From Pararhodobacter sp. SW119 (lineage in GTDB: Bacteria; Pseudomonadota; Alphaproteobacteria; Rhodobacterales; Rhodobacteraceae), in contig NZ_JADDJF010000011.1 in NCBI RefSeq assembly GCF_017811755.1, positions 35,971 through 99,970 of the forward strand: 64,000 nucleotides of DNA. Direction: 5' to 3'. A program made the translations under genes and the position numbers. Below the pieces are notes generated by a model. The model was not told the origin of the DNA and made no database searches. It was given only the letters and a program-made list of their open reading frames with translations. Below, piece after piece: positions 49,433 to 59,341 of this stretch; positions within the stretch are counted from its first letter, which is position 1, and the number at the start of each line of letters is the position of its first letter.

Positions 49433-52400
49433 TCAGACCTCCTCGACGTCGAGCACGCCGGGCAGCACGCGCAATTCGCCGCGCAGATGCGGCGTCAGCG
49501 GCAGGTCGGCGCCGATCTCCACCTCGATCTCGCCGCCGGTATCGGAGTCGGGCACGCAGCAGAGCAGCGGGCCGCGCAGCTTCTTCGGCGCCGTCTGGCC
49601 CCGGTGGCGGTCCAGCACCTCGGCCAGGTCGAGGACGACGCCCGTGTCGGTGATGCGCACCTTCAGCCCGGTCGCCCCGGCATCGGCGATGACCAGGTCG
49701 ACCGGCTGCGCCCCCCTCGCCAGCAGTTTCAGCGTGTCGGCCTCCATCGTGGCCTCGACGGTCAGCACGACATTCGACCCCGGCTCCAGATGCGCGCGCG
49801 CCGCCTCCAGCACGTCGGAAAAGACGGTAACCTCGTAAAGCCCGGTCGGGTCGGACAGCTGGACAAAGGCAAAGCGGTTGCCGCGCGCCGACTTGCGTTC
49901 CTGCCGCGAGGAGACCGCGCCGGCGATCCGGCCGACGAAGGGCGCCTCGGCCGCGCGCCGCGTGACCTCGGTCAGCGTCAGCACCTCCTTGCGCCTGAGC
50001 GGGCCGGCGTAGTCGTCGAGCGGATGACCCGAGAGATAGAAGCCGATCGCCTGATGCTCGGCCGCTAGCCGCTCGGTCGGCAGCCAGTCCGGCCCGGTGG
50101 CCAGCCGCGGTGGGGGCAGATCATCCCCCCCCGCGCCGAAGAGCGAAACCTGGTTCGAGGCGGCTTCCTCGTGCACCGCGGCCGAGAAGGCGGTGAGCGC
50201 ATCGAGGCTTTCGAAGACGCGCTTGCGGTTGCGTTCCAGCCGGTCGAAAGCCCCGGCGCGGGCCAGCATCTCCAGCGGGCGCTTTCCGATGCGCTTCAGA
50301 TCCACCCGGCGGGCGAAATCGGTGAGATCGGCGAAGGGCCGGTCGCCGCGCGCGCCCGCGATCAGTTTCATCGCCTCGACGCCCACGTTCTTCAGCGCGC
50401 CGAGCGCGTAGACCAGCGCGCCGTCCGCGACCGAGAAGGTCGCCTCGGACCGGTTGACGCAGGGCGGGACGACCGGAATTTCCAGACGGTCGACCTCGCG
50501 CTTGTAGACGGACAGCTTGTCGGTCAGGTGGATGTCGCAGTTCATCACCGCGGCCATGAACTCCACGGGGTAGTTGGCCTTGAGGTACGCGGTCTGGTAA
50601 CTGACCACGGCATAAGCGGCGGCGTGCGACTTGTTGAAGCCGTAGTTGGCGAATTTCTCCAGGAGGTCGAAAACCTCGCCCGCCTTGGCCTTGTCGACGC
50701 CGTTGACGATGGCGCCCTCGATGAACTTGGGGCGTTCCTTGGCCATCTCCTCGGCGATCTTCTTGCCCATCGCGCGGCGCAAGAGGTCGGCGCCGCCAAG
50801 GCTATAGCCGGCCATGACCTGCGCGATCTCCATCACCTGCTCCTGGTAGACGATGATGCCCTGCGTCTCCTTCAGGATGTGGTCGATGGAGGGGTGGATC
50901 GATTCGAGTTCGCGCAGGCCGTTCTTTACCTCGCAATAGGTCGGGATGTTCTCCATCGGGCCGGGGCGATAGAGCGCGACGAGGGCCACGATATCCTCGA
51001 TGCAGGTGGGTTTCATGCGCCGCAGCGCATCCATCATGCCCGAGCTTTCGACCTGGAAGACGGCGACGGTGCGGGCCGAGGCGTAAAGCTGGTAGGTCTT
51101 CTCGTCGTCGAGCGGGATGCGTTCGATGTCCAGATCGACGCCGCGGAGCTTCAGAAGGTCGATCGCGTTCTCGATGACGGTCAGGGTCTTCAGGCCGAGG
51201 AAGTCGAACTTGACCAGCCCCGCGGCCTCCACCCATTTCATGTTGAACTGCGTGGCCGGCATGTCCGAGCGCGGGTCGCGGTAGAGCGGCACCAACTCGT
51301 CCAGCGGCCGGTCGCCGATGACAACGCCGGCGGCGTGGGTCGAGGCGTTGCGCAGCAGCCCCTCGATCTTCTGCGCGTAGTCGAGAAGGCGTTCCACGAC
51401 CTCTTCCTTCGCGGCCTCGCGCAGCCGCGGCTCGTCGGCGAGCGCCTTCTCGATCGAGACGGGTTTGACGCCCTCGACCGGGATCATCTTCGAAAGCTTG
51501 TCGACCTGGCCGTAGGGCAGTTGCAGCACGCGGCCGACGTCGCGCACCGCGGCCTTGCTGAGCAGCGCGCCGAAGGTGATGATCTGCCCCACCTTTTCAC
51601 GGCCGTACTTTTCTTGCACGTACTGGATGACCTCCTCGCGCCGGTCCATGCAGAAGTCGATGTCGAAGTCGGGCATCGAGACGCGTTCAGGGTTGAGGAA
51701 GCGCTCGAACAGCAGGCTGTAGCGCAAGGGGTCGAGGTCGGTGATGGTCAGCGCGTAGGCGACAAGGCTGCCCGCGCCCGAACCGCGGCCGGGGCCGACC
51801 GGGATGCCCTGATCCTTGGCCCATTTGATGAAATCGGCGACGATCAGGAAGTATCCGGGAAAGCCCATCTGCTCGATGATGCCCAGTTCGAAATCAAGAC
51901 GTTTCTGGTACTCCGCGACCGGCGCGGCATGGGGGATGACCGCCAGCCGGCCCTGCAACCCCTCGTTGGCCTGGCGGCGAAGCTCCTGCACCTCGTCATC
52001 GGCGAAACGCGGCAGGATCGGCGGATGTTTCCGGGCGCGAAAGGCGCAGCGGCGCGCGATCTCGACGGTGTTTTCCAGCGCCTCGGGCAGGTCGGCGAAA
52101 AGCGCGGCCATTTCCGCCTCGGTCTTGAAATAGTGCTGCGGTGTCAGCCTCCGGCGCGGCTCGGCCTGGTCGACATAGACGCCGTCCCGGATGCACAGCA
52201 GCGCGTCATGTGCCTCGTAAAGGTCGGGGGCTGGAAAATGCACGTCGTTCGTGGCCACCAGCGGCAGGTCCATCGCATAGGCCAGTTCGACGAGCGGCCG
52301 TTCCGTCGCGGCCTCGGCCTCGGGCACGGCGCCGCCCTCGCCGGGATGGCGCTGCAACTCGACATAGAGCCGGCCCGGATAGATCGCGCCCAACCGGGTG

Positions 52401-52876
52401 ACCAGTTCCTCGGCGCGCGCGCGCTGCCCGTCGCGGAGCAGCCGCCCGACCACGCCATCGGGTCCGCCGGTCAGGCAGATCAGTCCCTCTGCATGCGCCG
52501 TCAGTTCCTCGGGCGTGACATGCGCCAGCGCGCTGCCGGGCCGCAGATAGAGGCAGGAGTTGAGCTTCATCAGGTTGCGATAGCCGGCCTCGGACTGGGC
52601 CAGCAGCACCAGCGGTGCCGGCGCGCGCGGCTTGTCCCCGGGTTGCGCCGGCGGCAGTTGCAGGTCGATCTGGCAGCCCAGGATCGGCTGGATACCGGCA
52701 TCCGCCGCCAGCGTCGAGAATTCGAGCGCGGCAAAGAGGTTGTTGGTATCGGTCACCGCCACCGCCGGCATCGCGTGCTTTTCGCACAGCTTCACCAGGG
52801 ACTTCAGCGGCAGCGCCCCTTCGAGCAGCGAATACTCGGTATGGGTGCGAAGATGGATGAATCGGGGGGGGCTCAT
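49433..52876 (-). CDS. dnaE: DNA polymerase III subunit alpha
   Basis: Replicative polymerase of 1147 aa. The N-terminal PHP domain begins FIHLRTHTEYSLLEGALPLK. The palm carries VGPGRGSGAGSLVAYAL and the catalytic PDFDIDFCMDRREEVIQYV, with a third acidic residue in LVKFDFLGLKTL. The thumb and fingers have FGALLSKAAVRDVGR and YGFNKSHAAAYAVVSYQTAY. A clamp-binding motif QVSLFG occurs near residue 920, followed by an OB-fold (APFVGRIAGAVSSRQERKSA). Length and order are those of DnaE1. The dnaE promoter region is shared with the divergent xdh operon. Confidence 0.98.
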   Translation of the reverse strand: MSPPRFIHLRTHTEYSLLEGALPLKSLVKLCEKHAMPAVAVTDTNNLFAALEFSTLAADAGIQPILGCQIDLQLPPAQPGDKPRAPAPLVLLAQSEAGYRNLMKLNSCLYLRPGSALAHVTPEELTAHAEGLICLTGGPDGVVGRLLRDGQRARAEELVTRLGAIYPGRLYVELQRHPGEGGAVPEAEAATERPLVELAYAMDLPLVATNDVHFPAPDLYEAHDALLCIRDGVYVDQAEPRRRLTPQHYFKTEAEMAALFADLPEALENTVEIARRCAFRARKHPPILPRFADDEVQELRRQANEGLQGRLAVIPHAAPVAEYQKRLDFELGIIEQMGFPGYFLIVADFIKWAKDQGIPVGPGRGSGAGSLVAYALTITDLDPLRYSLLFERFLNPERVSMPDFDIDFCMDRREEVIQYVQEKYGREKVGQIITFGALLSKAAVRDVGRVLQLPYGQVDKLSKMIPVEGVKPVSIEKALADEPRLREAAKEEVVERLLDYAQKIEGLLRNASTHAAGVVIGDRPLDELVPLYRDPRSDMPATQFNMKWVEAAGLVKFDFLGLKTLTVIENAIDLLKLRGVDLDIERIPLDDEKTYQLYASARTVAVFQVESSGMMDALRRMKPTCIEDIVALVALYRPGPMENIPTYCEVKNGLRELESIHPSIDHILKETQGIIVYQEQVMEIAQVMAGYSLGGADLLRRAMGKKIAEEMAKERPKFIEGAIVNGVDKAKAGEVFDLLEKFANYGFNKSHAAAYAVVSYQTAYLKANYPVEFMAAVMNCDIHLTDKLSVYKREVDRLEIPVVPPCVNRSEATFSVADGALVYALGALKNVGVEAMKLIAGARGDRPFADLTDFARRVDLKRIGKRPLEMLARAGAFDRLERNRKRVFESLDALTAFSAAVHEEAASNQVSLFGAGGDDLPPPRLATGPDWLPTERLAAEHQAIGFYLSGHPLDDYAGPLRRKEVLTLTEVTRRAAEAPFVGRIAGAVSSRQERKSARGNRFAFVQLSDPTGLYEVTVFSDVLEAARAHLEPGSNVVLTVEATMEADTLKLLARGAQPVDLVIADAGATGLKVRITDTGVVLDLAEVLDRHRGQTAPKKLRGPLLCCVPDSDTGGEIEVEIGADLPLTPHLRGELRVLPGVLDVEEV

Positions 52877-53026
52877 GGCGCCATGATGCCGGCGCGGGAC
52901 GCCCGGCGCAAGGCACCGGTGCCGCCCCGGCGACAGCTTTAACCGACGCGACCGGACGTGAAGTTACCGCTTGCCAGCGCGCCGCGCGCCGGTGTTGACT
53001 GGCAGGTCAGGAAACCGCGCCGCCTG

Positions 53027-53070
53027 CCTCGCAGGGCGGGCGGCCAGAACCTCGCAGGACGGGCGGCCAG
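53027..53070 (+). repeat. 21-bp direct repeat in the xdhA leader
   Basis: CCTCGCAGGGCGGGCGGCCAG (in two parts CCTCGCAGGGCGG and GCGGCCAG) occurs at 53027-53047 and again, with one base changed, at 53050-53070. The start-to-start spacing of 23 bp is about two helical turns. It ends 8 bp before the xdhA ATG and could be an operator or a leader duplication. Confidence 0.6.
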
Positions 53071-53078
53071 GGCCGGAG

Positions 53079-54494
53079 ATGAGTGAAATTGCGTTTCTTC
53101 TGAACGGGACACCGGTCAGGCTGACCGATCCGCCGCCCACGCGCACGCTGCTTGACTGGCTGCGCGAGGATCGCGCACTGACCGGCACCAAGGAGGGCTG
53201 CAACGAGGGCGATTGCGGCGCCTGCTCGGTGATGGTGACCGACGCCCGCGGCACGCGCGCGCTGAACGCCTGCATCCTCTTCCTGCCGCAGCTCGACGGC
53301 AAGGCCATCCGCACGGTCGAGGGGCTGGCGGGCCCCGACGGCGCCCTGCATCCCGTCCAGCACGCGATGATCGACCACCACGGCAGCCAGTGCGGCTTCT
53401 GCACGCCGGGCTTTGTCGTGACGATGGCGGCCAACCACCTGAACGGCGTGACCGACCACGACACGGCGCTCGCCGGCAACCTCTGCCGCTGCACCGGCTA
53501 CGCGCCCATCCAGCGCGCCGCCGAGGCCGCGGCGCAGGCGCCCGTCCCCGACTGGCTGCGCCAGGCCACCGACCCTGCCTTCATCTGTCCACAAATATCC
53601 CGGGGGGAGGCGGCGCAGCCGACGGGGGGCAGCGCCCCCCACCCCTTCCTCCCGCGCACGGCAGAAGACCTGGCCGACTGGTACGCCGCCCACCCCGACG
53701 CCACGCTGATCGCCGGGGCGACCGATGTGGGCCTCTGGGTCACCAAACAGTTGCGTGACCTGGCCCCCGTCGCCTTCATCGCCGGTATCGAGGATCTGCG
53801 CGGGGTCTCGTTGACCGACACCGAGGTCCGCATCGGCGCGGTGACGACGCTGGCCGACCTTCTGCCCGCCATGGCGCCCCTGCATCCCGATTTCGCCGAA
53901 CTCATCCGCCGCTACGGCGCCGCCCAGGTGCGGGCGGCGGCGACGATCGGCGGCAATATCGCCAACGGCTCGCCCATCGGCGACGGGCCGCCGGCGCTGA
54001 TCGCGCTGGGGGCGGTGCTGCATCTGCGCAAGGGGCCGGCGCGCCGGTCGATCCCGCTCGAGGATTTCTTCATCGACTACGGCCGGCAGGACCGCGCCCC
54101 CGGCGAGTTCGTCGAGGCGGTCAGCTTTCCCCGCCAGCCCGACCGGTTGCGCGCCTACAAGATCTCCAAACGCTTCGACCAGGACATCAGCGCCGTCTGC
54201 GGCTGCTTCAGCATCCGGCTTGACGGCCAGACCGTGCGCGAGGCGCGCATCGCCTTCGGCGGCATGGCCGGCATCCCGAAACGCGCGGCCGCGGTCGAGG
54301 CCGCGCTGACCGGCCGGCCCTGGATCGAGGCCACGGTCGAGGCCGCGCTTCCGGCCTTTGCCGAGGATTTCCAACCCATCGACGACATGCGCGCCTCGGC
54401 CGACTACCGGCTGCGCAGCGCGCGGAACATGCTGCGGCGCTATTTCCTCGAGGATCAGGGCGCCGCCACCCGCGTGCTGGAGGTCGCCCCGTGA
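53079..54494 (+). CDS. xdhA: Xanthine dehydrogenase small subunit (2Fe-2S and FAD domains)
   Basis: XdhA carries electrons from the molybdenum centre to FAD and NAD. In the 471-aa protein the first 2Fe-2S cluster ligands are in [15 protein letters not shown] (C41, C46, C49, then C65) and the second set in [11 protein letters not shown] and NLCRCTGY (C105, C108, C136, C138). The FAD domain starts about residue 192 with [18 protein letters not shown] and [20 protein letters not shown]. The linker between the two domains, about residues 167-189 ([20 protein letters not shown]), is encoded by a repeat element found elsewhere between genes. Start codon follows CCGGAG. It overlaps xdhB by 4 nt. Confidence 0.95.
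   Translation: MSEIAFLLNGTPVRLTDPPPTRTLLDWLREDRALTGTKEGCNEGDCGACSVMVTDARGTRALNACILFLPQLDGKAIRTVEGLAGPDGALHPVQHAMIDHHGSQCGFCTPGFVVTMAANHLNGVTDHDTALAGNLCRCTGYAPIQRAAEAAAQAPVPDWLRQATDPAFICPQISRGEAAQPTGGSAPHPFLPRTAEDLADWYAAHPDATLIAGATDVGLWVTKQLRDLAPVAFIAGIEDLRGVSLTDTEVRIGAVTTLADLLPAMAPLHPDFAELIRRYGAAQVRAAATIGGNIANGSPIGDGPPALIALGAVLHLRKGPARRSIPLEDFFIDYGRQDRAPGEFVEAVSFPRQPDRLRAYKISKRFDQDISAVCGCFSIRLDGQTVREARIAFGGMAGIPKRAAAVEAALTGRPWIEATVEAALPAFAEDFQPIDDMRASADYRLRSARNMLRRYFLEDQGAATRVLEVAP
53578..53645 (+). repeat. CTGTCC/AAATATCCCGGGGG hairpin element, copy 3, inside xdhA
   Basis: CCTTCATCTGTCCACAAATA then TCCCGGGGGG is followed by a hairpin CGGC-GCA-GCCG and a perfect hairpin GGGGGGC-AGC-GCCCCCC. 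It matches the paaK-tetR copy base for base over most of its first 30 nt. It is in frame with xdhA and contains no stop in that frame. Confidence 0.85.
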
Positions 54495-56893
54495 GCGTCC
54501 ACAAGCCCCTGCCGCACGACGCCGCGGCGCTGCATGTCACCGGCGCCGCGCGCTATGTCGACGACATCCCCACGCCCGCCGGCACCCTGCACCTGGCCTT
54601 CGGGCTGAGCACCGTCGCGCATGGCGCGATAACCGCCATGGACCTTGCCGCCGTCCGCGCCGCGCCGGGGGTCGTCGCGGTCCTGGCGGCAGGCGATATC
54701 GGCCCCGCCGATTGCAGCCCGTCGAACCACGACGAGCCGCTTCTGGCCACGGGCGACGTGCAGTATCTGGGCCAGCCGGTCTTTCTGGTCGTGGCCCGAA
54801 GCCACCTTGCCGCGCGCAGGGCCGCGCGGCTGGGCAGGGTCAGCTACGCGGAAAGGGCCGCGATCCTGAGCATCGAGGAGGCGCTGGCGGCGAACAGCCG
54901 GTTCGAGGATGGCCCGCGCATCTGGGCGCGCGGCGACGCGGCCGCCGCCATCGAGGCCGCCCCGCATGTCCTCGAGGACCGGATCGAGATCGGCGGGCAG
55001 GAGCATTTCTACCTCGAAGCGCAGGCGGCGCTGGCGCTGCCGCAGGAGGGGGGCGACATGCACGTTGCCTGCTCCAGCCAGCACCCGACCGAGATCCAGC
55101 ACAAGGTCGCCGATGCCCTGGGCGTGCCGATGCACGCCGTGCGGGTCGAGGTGCGGCGGATGGGCGGCGGCTTCGGCGGCAAGGAAAGTCAGGGCAACGC
55201 GCTGGCGGTGGCCTGCGCGCTGGCCGCCCGCGCCACCGGGCGGGCGTGCAAGATGCGCTACGACCGCGACGACGATTTCCTGATCACCGGCAAGCGGCAC
55301 GATTTCCGCATCGACTATCGCGCGGGTGTGGGTGAGGACGGCCGCATCCTGGGAATCGATTTTCGCCACTATACCCGCTGCGGTTGGGCGATGGACCTGT
55401 CGCTGCCGGTGGCCGACCGGGCGATGCTGCACGCCGACAACGTCTATTTCCTGCCCGCCGTGCGGATCGAAAGCCACCGGCTGCGCACCCACACCCAATC
55501 CGCCACCGCCTTTCGCGGCTTCGGCGGCCCGCAGGGGATGCTGGGGATCGAGCGGGTGATGGACCAGATCGCCCACCGCCTTCGCCGCGATCCGCTGGCG
55601 GTGCGGCGGGCGAATTTCTACGCGGCGTCCCATCGACCCGTCCCGCCGGCGCCGGACGTGCCGGAGGCGCCCGCGAGCGAGCCCGCCTCGCGCGGCGCGG
55701 TGGAAGCCGTCGCCCGGCCCGTGCCCGAACCGCCCGCGGACGGGGCGCAGACGACGCCCTACCTCATGCCGGTGACCGATTTCATCCTGCACGAGCTGGT
55801 GGCGGAGTTGGAGGAATCCAGCCAGTACACGCAGCGCCGGGCCAGGGTCAGCGCCTGGAATGATACGAATCCGATCCTGAAGCGCGGGATCGCGCTGACG
55901 CCGGTGAAGTTCGGCATCTCGTTCACGCTCACGCATCTGAACCAGGCGGGCGCGCTGGTTCATGTCTACCAGGACGGCTCGATCCACCTGAACCATGGCG
56001 GGACCGAGATGGGGCAGGGTCTGTTCCAGAAGGTCGCCCAGGTCGCGGCGCAGGTGTTCGGCGTGCCGCTCGGCCGGGTCCGGATAACGGCCACCGATAC
56101 GGCGAAGGTGCCCAACACATCGGCCACCGCGGCGTCGTCCGGGTCGGACCTGAACGGCATGGCGGTGCAGGCGGCCTGCCTGACGATCCGCGACCGGATC
56201 GCGGACCTGCTGGCCGCGGAGCATCAGTGCCAGCCCGTCGACGTACGCTTTGAAGAGGATCGCGTGCGAGTGGCAGGCGCCGACTACCCCTTCGCCGAGG
56301 TGATCGCGCGGGCCTATCAGGCGCGGATCAGCCTGTCTTCCACCGGCTTCTACCGCACGCCGGGGCTGAACTGGGATCGGATCGCGGGGCGGGGGCGGCC
56401 GTTCCTTTATTTCGCTTATGGCGCCGCGGTGTCCGAGGTGGTCATCGACACGCTGACCGGCGAATACCGCATCCTGCGCGCCGACATCCTGCACGATTGC
56501 GGCGCCAGCCTGAACCCGGCGCTGGACATTGGGCAGATCGAGGGCGGCTATGTGCAGGGCGCGGGGTGGCTCACGACCGAGGAGCTGGTCTGGGACGGCA
56601 AGGGGCGGCTCCGCACCCACGCCCCCTCGACCTACAAGATCCCGGCGATGGGCGACCGGCCGCGGGTCTTCAACGTCGCGCTCTGGGACGGGCGCAACCG
56701 GGAAGAAACGATCCACCGATCCAAGGCCGTGGGCGAACCGCCCCTGATGCTGGGTATCTCGGTGCTGATGGCGCTGTCGGATGCGGTGGCGGCCTGCGGC
56801 GACGGGTCGCTCTATCCCCGGCTGGATGCGCCGGCGACGCCGGAGCGGGTGCTGGCGGCCGTCGACCGGCAGCGGGGGCGGCATGGCGATTGA
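54491..56893 (+). CDS. xdhB: Xanthine dehydrogenase large (molybdopterin) subunit
   Basis: Catalytic subunit of 800 aa, oxidising hypoxanthine and xanthine. Key residues are present: [11 protein letters not shown] (substrate-binding Glu), [14 protein letters not shown] (substrate-binding Arg), [11 protein letters not shown], and the catalytic Glu in [16 protein letters not shown] Pro/Ala/Glu-rich stretch of about 45 residues (from [20 protein letters not shown]) interrupts the region between RRANFYAAS and [11 protein letters not shown] and is not expected in the family. GTG start overlaps the xdhA stop. The 3' end overlaps xdhC by 11 bp. Confidence 0.95.
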   Translation: MSVHKPLPHDAAALHVTGAARYVDDIPTPAGTLHLAFGLSTVAHGAITAMDLAAVRAAPGVVAVLAAGDIGPADCSPSNHDEPLLATGDVQYLGQPVFLVVARSHLAARRAARLGRVSYAERAAILSIEEALAANSRFEDGPRIWARGDAAAAIEAAPHVLEDRIEIGGQEHFYLEAQAALALPQEGGDMHVACSSQHPTEIQHKVADALGVPMHAVRVEVRRMGGGFGGKESQGNALAVACALAARATGRACKMRYDRDDDFLITGKRHDFRIDYRAGVGEDGRILGIDFRHYTRCGWAMDLSLPVADRAMLHADNVYFLPAVRIESHRLRTHTQSATAFRGFGGPQGMLGIERVMDQIAHRLRRDPLAVRRANFYAASHRPVPPAPDVPEAPASEPASRGAVEAVARPVPEPPADGAQTTPYLMPVTDFILHELVAELEESSQYTQRRARVSAWNDTNPILKRGIALTPVKFGISFTLTHLNQAGALVHVYQDGSIHLNHGGTEMGQGLFQKVAQVAAQVFGVPLGRVRITATDTAKVPNTSATAASSGSDLNGMAVQAACLTIRDRIADLLAAEHQCQPVDVRFEEDRVRVAGADYPFAEVIARAYQARISLSSTGFYRTPGLNWDRIAGRGRPFLYFAYGAAVSEVVIDTLTGEYRILRADILHDCGASLNPALDIGQIEGGYVQGAGWLTTEELVWDGKGRLRTHAPSTYKIPAMGDRPRVFNVALWDGRNREETIHRSKAVGEPPLMLGISVLMALSDAVAACGDGSLYPRLDAPATPERVLAAVDRQRGRHGD

Positions 56894-57827
56894 CCGCGCG
56901 GAACTGGCGGCAGCGCTCGACCGCCGACCGGCGGTGGTGCGCGTTGTCATCGCCGCGCACCGGGGGTCAACGCCGCGCGGGGCCGGAACCGCGATGCTGG
57001 TCTGGGCCGAGGGTCAGGCCGGCACGATCGGCGGCGGCGCGCTGGAATACGAGGCGGCGAAAAGAGCACGGACGCTGCTGGCGGGCGGCGGGCCGCGCGT
57101 GGAACGCCTGCCGCTGGGACCGGGGCTGGGACAGTGCTGCGGCGGCGCGGTGACGCTGATCTTCGAGCGCCTCTCTGCCGTCGAGCTTGCGGCGTTTCCC
57201 GAGTGCGGCGCGCATGCCCGCCCGGTCACCGCGGATGCCGGCGCCATGCCGCTGGCAATCCGCCGCGCGCTGAAGGCGGCGCGCGAAGAGGGGGTGGCGC
57301 CCGTCCTGCTGTCGGGCGGCTGGCTTGTCGAGCCCATCGCCGCCCCCGACCGCGCGCTCTGGATCTGGGGGGCGGGGCATGTCGGCCGGGCGCTGGTGAG
57401 CGTGCTGGCGCCGCTGCCCGATGTCGCGCTGACCTGGATCGACACCACGCCCGAACGATTCCCGGCCGAGGTGTCGCCGAAGGTTACCGTCCGCACCCAT
57501 CCCGACCCCGCCGCACTGGTCGCGGAGGCGCCAAAGACGGCCGAGCACCTGATCCTGACCTTCAGCCATGCGCTGGACCTGGACCTTTGCCACCGGCTGC
57601 TGGGGCATGGCTTCACGGGCGCCGGGCTGATCGGCTCGGCGTCGAAATGGGCGCGCTTTCGGTCACGGCTCAAGGCGCTGGGGCATACGGACGCCCAAAT
57701 CGCGCGCATCCGCTGCCCGATCGGCGACCCGTCCCTGGGTAAGCATCCGCAAGCCATTGCGGTGGGCGTTGCCGCCGCGCTACTGAAACGGGACCGCCGC
57801 GACAGGGAAAGGGACGCTGCCGGATGA
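56883..57827 (+). CDS. xdhC: Xanthine dehydrogenase accessory protein XdhC
   Basis: XdhC binds the sulfurated molybdenum cofactor and loads it into XdhB. The 314-aa protein has the N-terminal XdhC/CoxI pattern VVIAAHRGSTPRGAGTAMLV and GTIGGGALEYEAAK. PGLGQCCGGAVTLIFE follows, with the conserved Cys pair, and then a Rossmann-like C-terminal domain from LWIWGAGHVGRALVSVLAPL. It overlaps the genes on both sides (xdhB by 11 nt, the ABC ATPase by 4 nt), which ties enzyme and transporter into one operon. Confidence 0.95.
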   Translation: MAIDRAELAAALDRRPAVVRVVIAAHRGSTPRGAGTAMLVWAEGQAGTIGGGALEYEAAKRARTLLAGGGPRVERLPLGPGLGQCCGGAVTLIFERLSAVELAAFPECGAHARPVTADAGAMPLAIRRALKAAREEGVAPVLLSGGWLVEPIAAPDRALWIWGAGHVGRALVSVLAPLPDVALTWIDTTPERFPAEVSPKVTVRTHPDPAALVAEAPKTAEHLILTFSHALDLDLCHRLLGHGFTGAGLIGSASKWARFRSRLKALGHTDAQIARIRCPIGDPSLGKHPQAIAVGVAAALLKRDRRDRERDAAG

Positions 57828-59341
57828 CCACGCCGCTTCTGGCCATCAAGGGGATCACCAAGGCCTATCCCGGCGTCGTGGCGAACAGCGACGTCAGCTT
57901 CGATATCGGCAAGGGAGAGATCCACGCGCTCTTGGGCGAGAACGGGGCGGGCAAATCGACGCTGGTCAAGGCGATCTACGGGCTGGTCCGGCCGGATTCG
58001 GGCACCATGCGCTGGCGGGGCGAACCCTTTGCGCCGACGGCCCCGCACGAGGCGCGGGCGGCGGGTGTTGCGATGGTGTTCCAGCATTTCAGCCTGTTCG
58101 ATGCCCTCGACGTGGCCGAGAACGTGGCACTGGGCATGGACAACCCGCCGCCGCTGCGAAAGCTGGCCGCGCAGATCCGCAAGGTGAGCAACGACTACGG
58201 CCTGCCGCTCGACCCCGGGCAGCTGGTCGGCGATCTGTCCGCGGGCCAGCGCCAGCGGGTCGAGATCGTGCGCTGCCTGCTGCAGGACCCGCATCTGCTG
58301 ATCATGGACGAACCCACATCGGTGCTGACCCCGCAGGAGGTGGACACGCTTTTCCGCACCCTGCGCCAGTTGCGCGCCGAGGGGCGGTCGATTCTCTATA
58401 TCTCGCACAAGCTGGAGGAGATCCGCGCGCTCTGCGAGACGGCGACGGTGCTGCGGCTGGGCAAGGTGGTCGACCGCTGCGACCCGCGCGACCGCACCGC
58501 GCGCGAACTGGCCGAGATGATGGTCGGCACCAAGCTGCACCAACCCGAACGCCCGCCGCACAGCCCCGGCGACATCGCACTGGAGGTCAGAGGCCTGAGC
58601 CTGCGCTCGCCCTCGCCCTTCGGGACCAGCCTGAAGGAGGTTTCGGTCGCGGTGCACATGGGCGAGATCCTGGGCATCGGCGGCGTGGCGGGAAACGGAC
58701 AGGACGAGCTGTCGGCGGCGCTTTCGGGCGAGTTGCGCGCGCCGCCCGGGGCCGTGTCGATCCGGGGCGAGACGGTAGGCCATATGGGTCCGAACGCGCG
58801 GCGCGCGATGGGGCTTCTCTGCGCGCCCGAGGAGCGCCTGGGCCATGCCGCGGCGCCGGAGATGACGCTGGTCGAGAACGCGCTGCTGACCGGCGCCTGG
58901 CGGCAGAAGCTGGTCAACGGCGGGTTCGTGAACTGGACCAAGGCCCGCGGCTTTGCCGAGGCGGTGATCAAGCGCTTCGATGTGCGCACGCCGGGGGCGC
59001 ATGTCGTGGCGAGGGCGCTGTCCGGCGGGAACCTGCAGAAATTCGTCATCGGCCGCGAGATCATGCAGCGCCCCGACGTGCTGGTCGTCAACCAGCCGAC
59101 CTGGGGCGTCGATGCCTCGGCCGCCGCGGCGATCCGGCAGGCGTTGATGGATCTGGCGCAGGGGGGGGCGGCCGTGGTCGTCATCAGCCAGGACCTGGAC
59201 GAGTTGCTGGAGATCGCCGACAGCTTTGCCGCGCTCAACGCCGGGCGGCTGACGGCCAAGCGGCCGGTGCGCGGGCTGACGCTGGACCAGGTGGGCCTGA
59301 TGCTGGGCGGGGCAGAGGAGGCCGGCGATGCTGCGGCTTGA
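57824..59341 (+). CDS. Purine/nucleoside-type ABC transporter ATPase (two ATPase domains)
   Basis: A 505-aa double ATPase of the BMP (YufO-like) importer class. Domain 1 has Walker A LLGENGAGKSTLVKA, signature LSAGQRQRVEIVRCL and Walker B LLIMDEPTSVLTP. Domain 2 (from about residue 250) has a degenerate Walker A region GVAGNGQDELSAAL and signature LSGGNLQKFVIGREI with LVVNQPTWGVD in place of a normal Walker B. This asymmetric pattern is typical. Linkage to xdhABC indicates purine bases or nucleosides as cargo. Confidence 0.92.
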   Translation: MTTPLLAIKGITKAYPGVVANSDVSFDIGKGEIHALLGENGAGKSTLVKAIYGLVRPDSGTMRWRGEPFAPTAPHEARAAGVAMVFQHFSLFDALDVAENVALGMDNPPPLRKLAAQIRKVSNDYGLPLDPGQLVGDLSAGQRQRVEIVRCLLQDPHLLIMDEPTSVLTPQEVDTLFRTLRQLRAEGRSILYISHKLEEIRALCETATVLRLGKVVDRCDPRDRTARELAEMMVGTKLHQPERPPHSPGDIALEVRGLSLRSPSPFGTSLKEVSVAVHMGEILGIGGVAGNGQDELSAALSGELRAPPGAVSIRGETVGHMGPNARRAMGLLCAPEERLGHAAAPEMTLVENALLTGAWRQKLVNGGFVNWTKARGFAEAVIKRFDVRTPGAHVVARALSGGNLQKFVIGREIMQRPDVLVVNQPTWGVDASAAAAIRQALMDLAQGGAAVVVISQDLDELLEIADSFAALNAGRLTAKRPVRGLTLDQVGLMLGGAEEAGDAAA

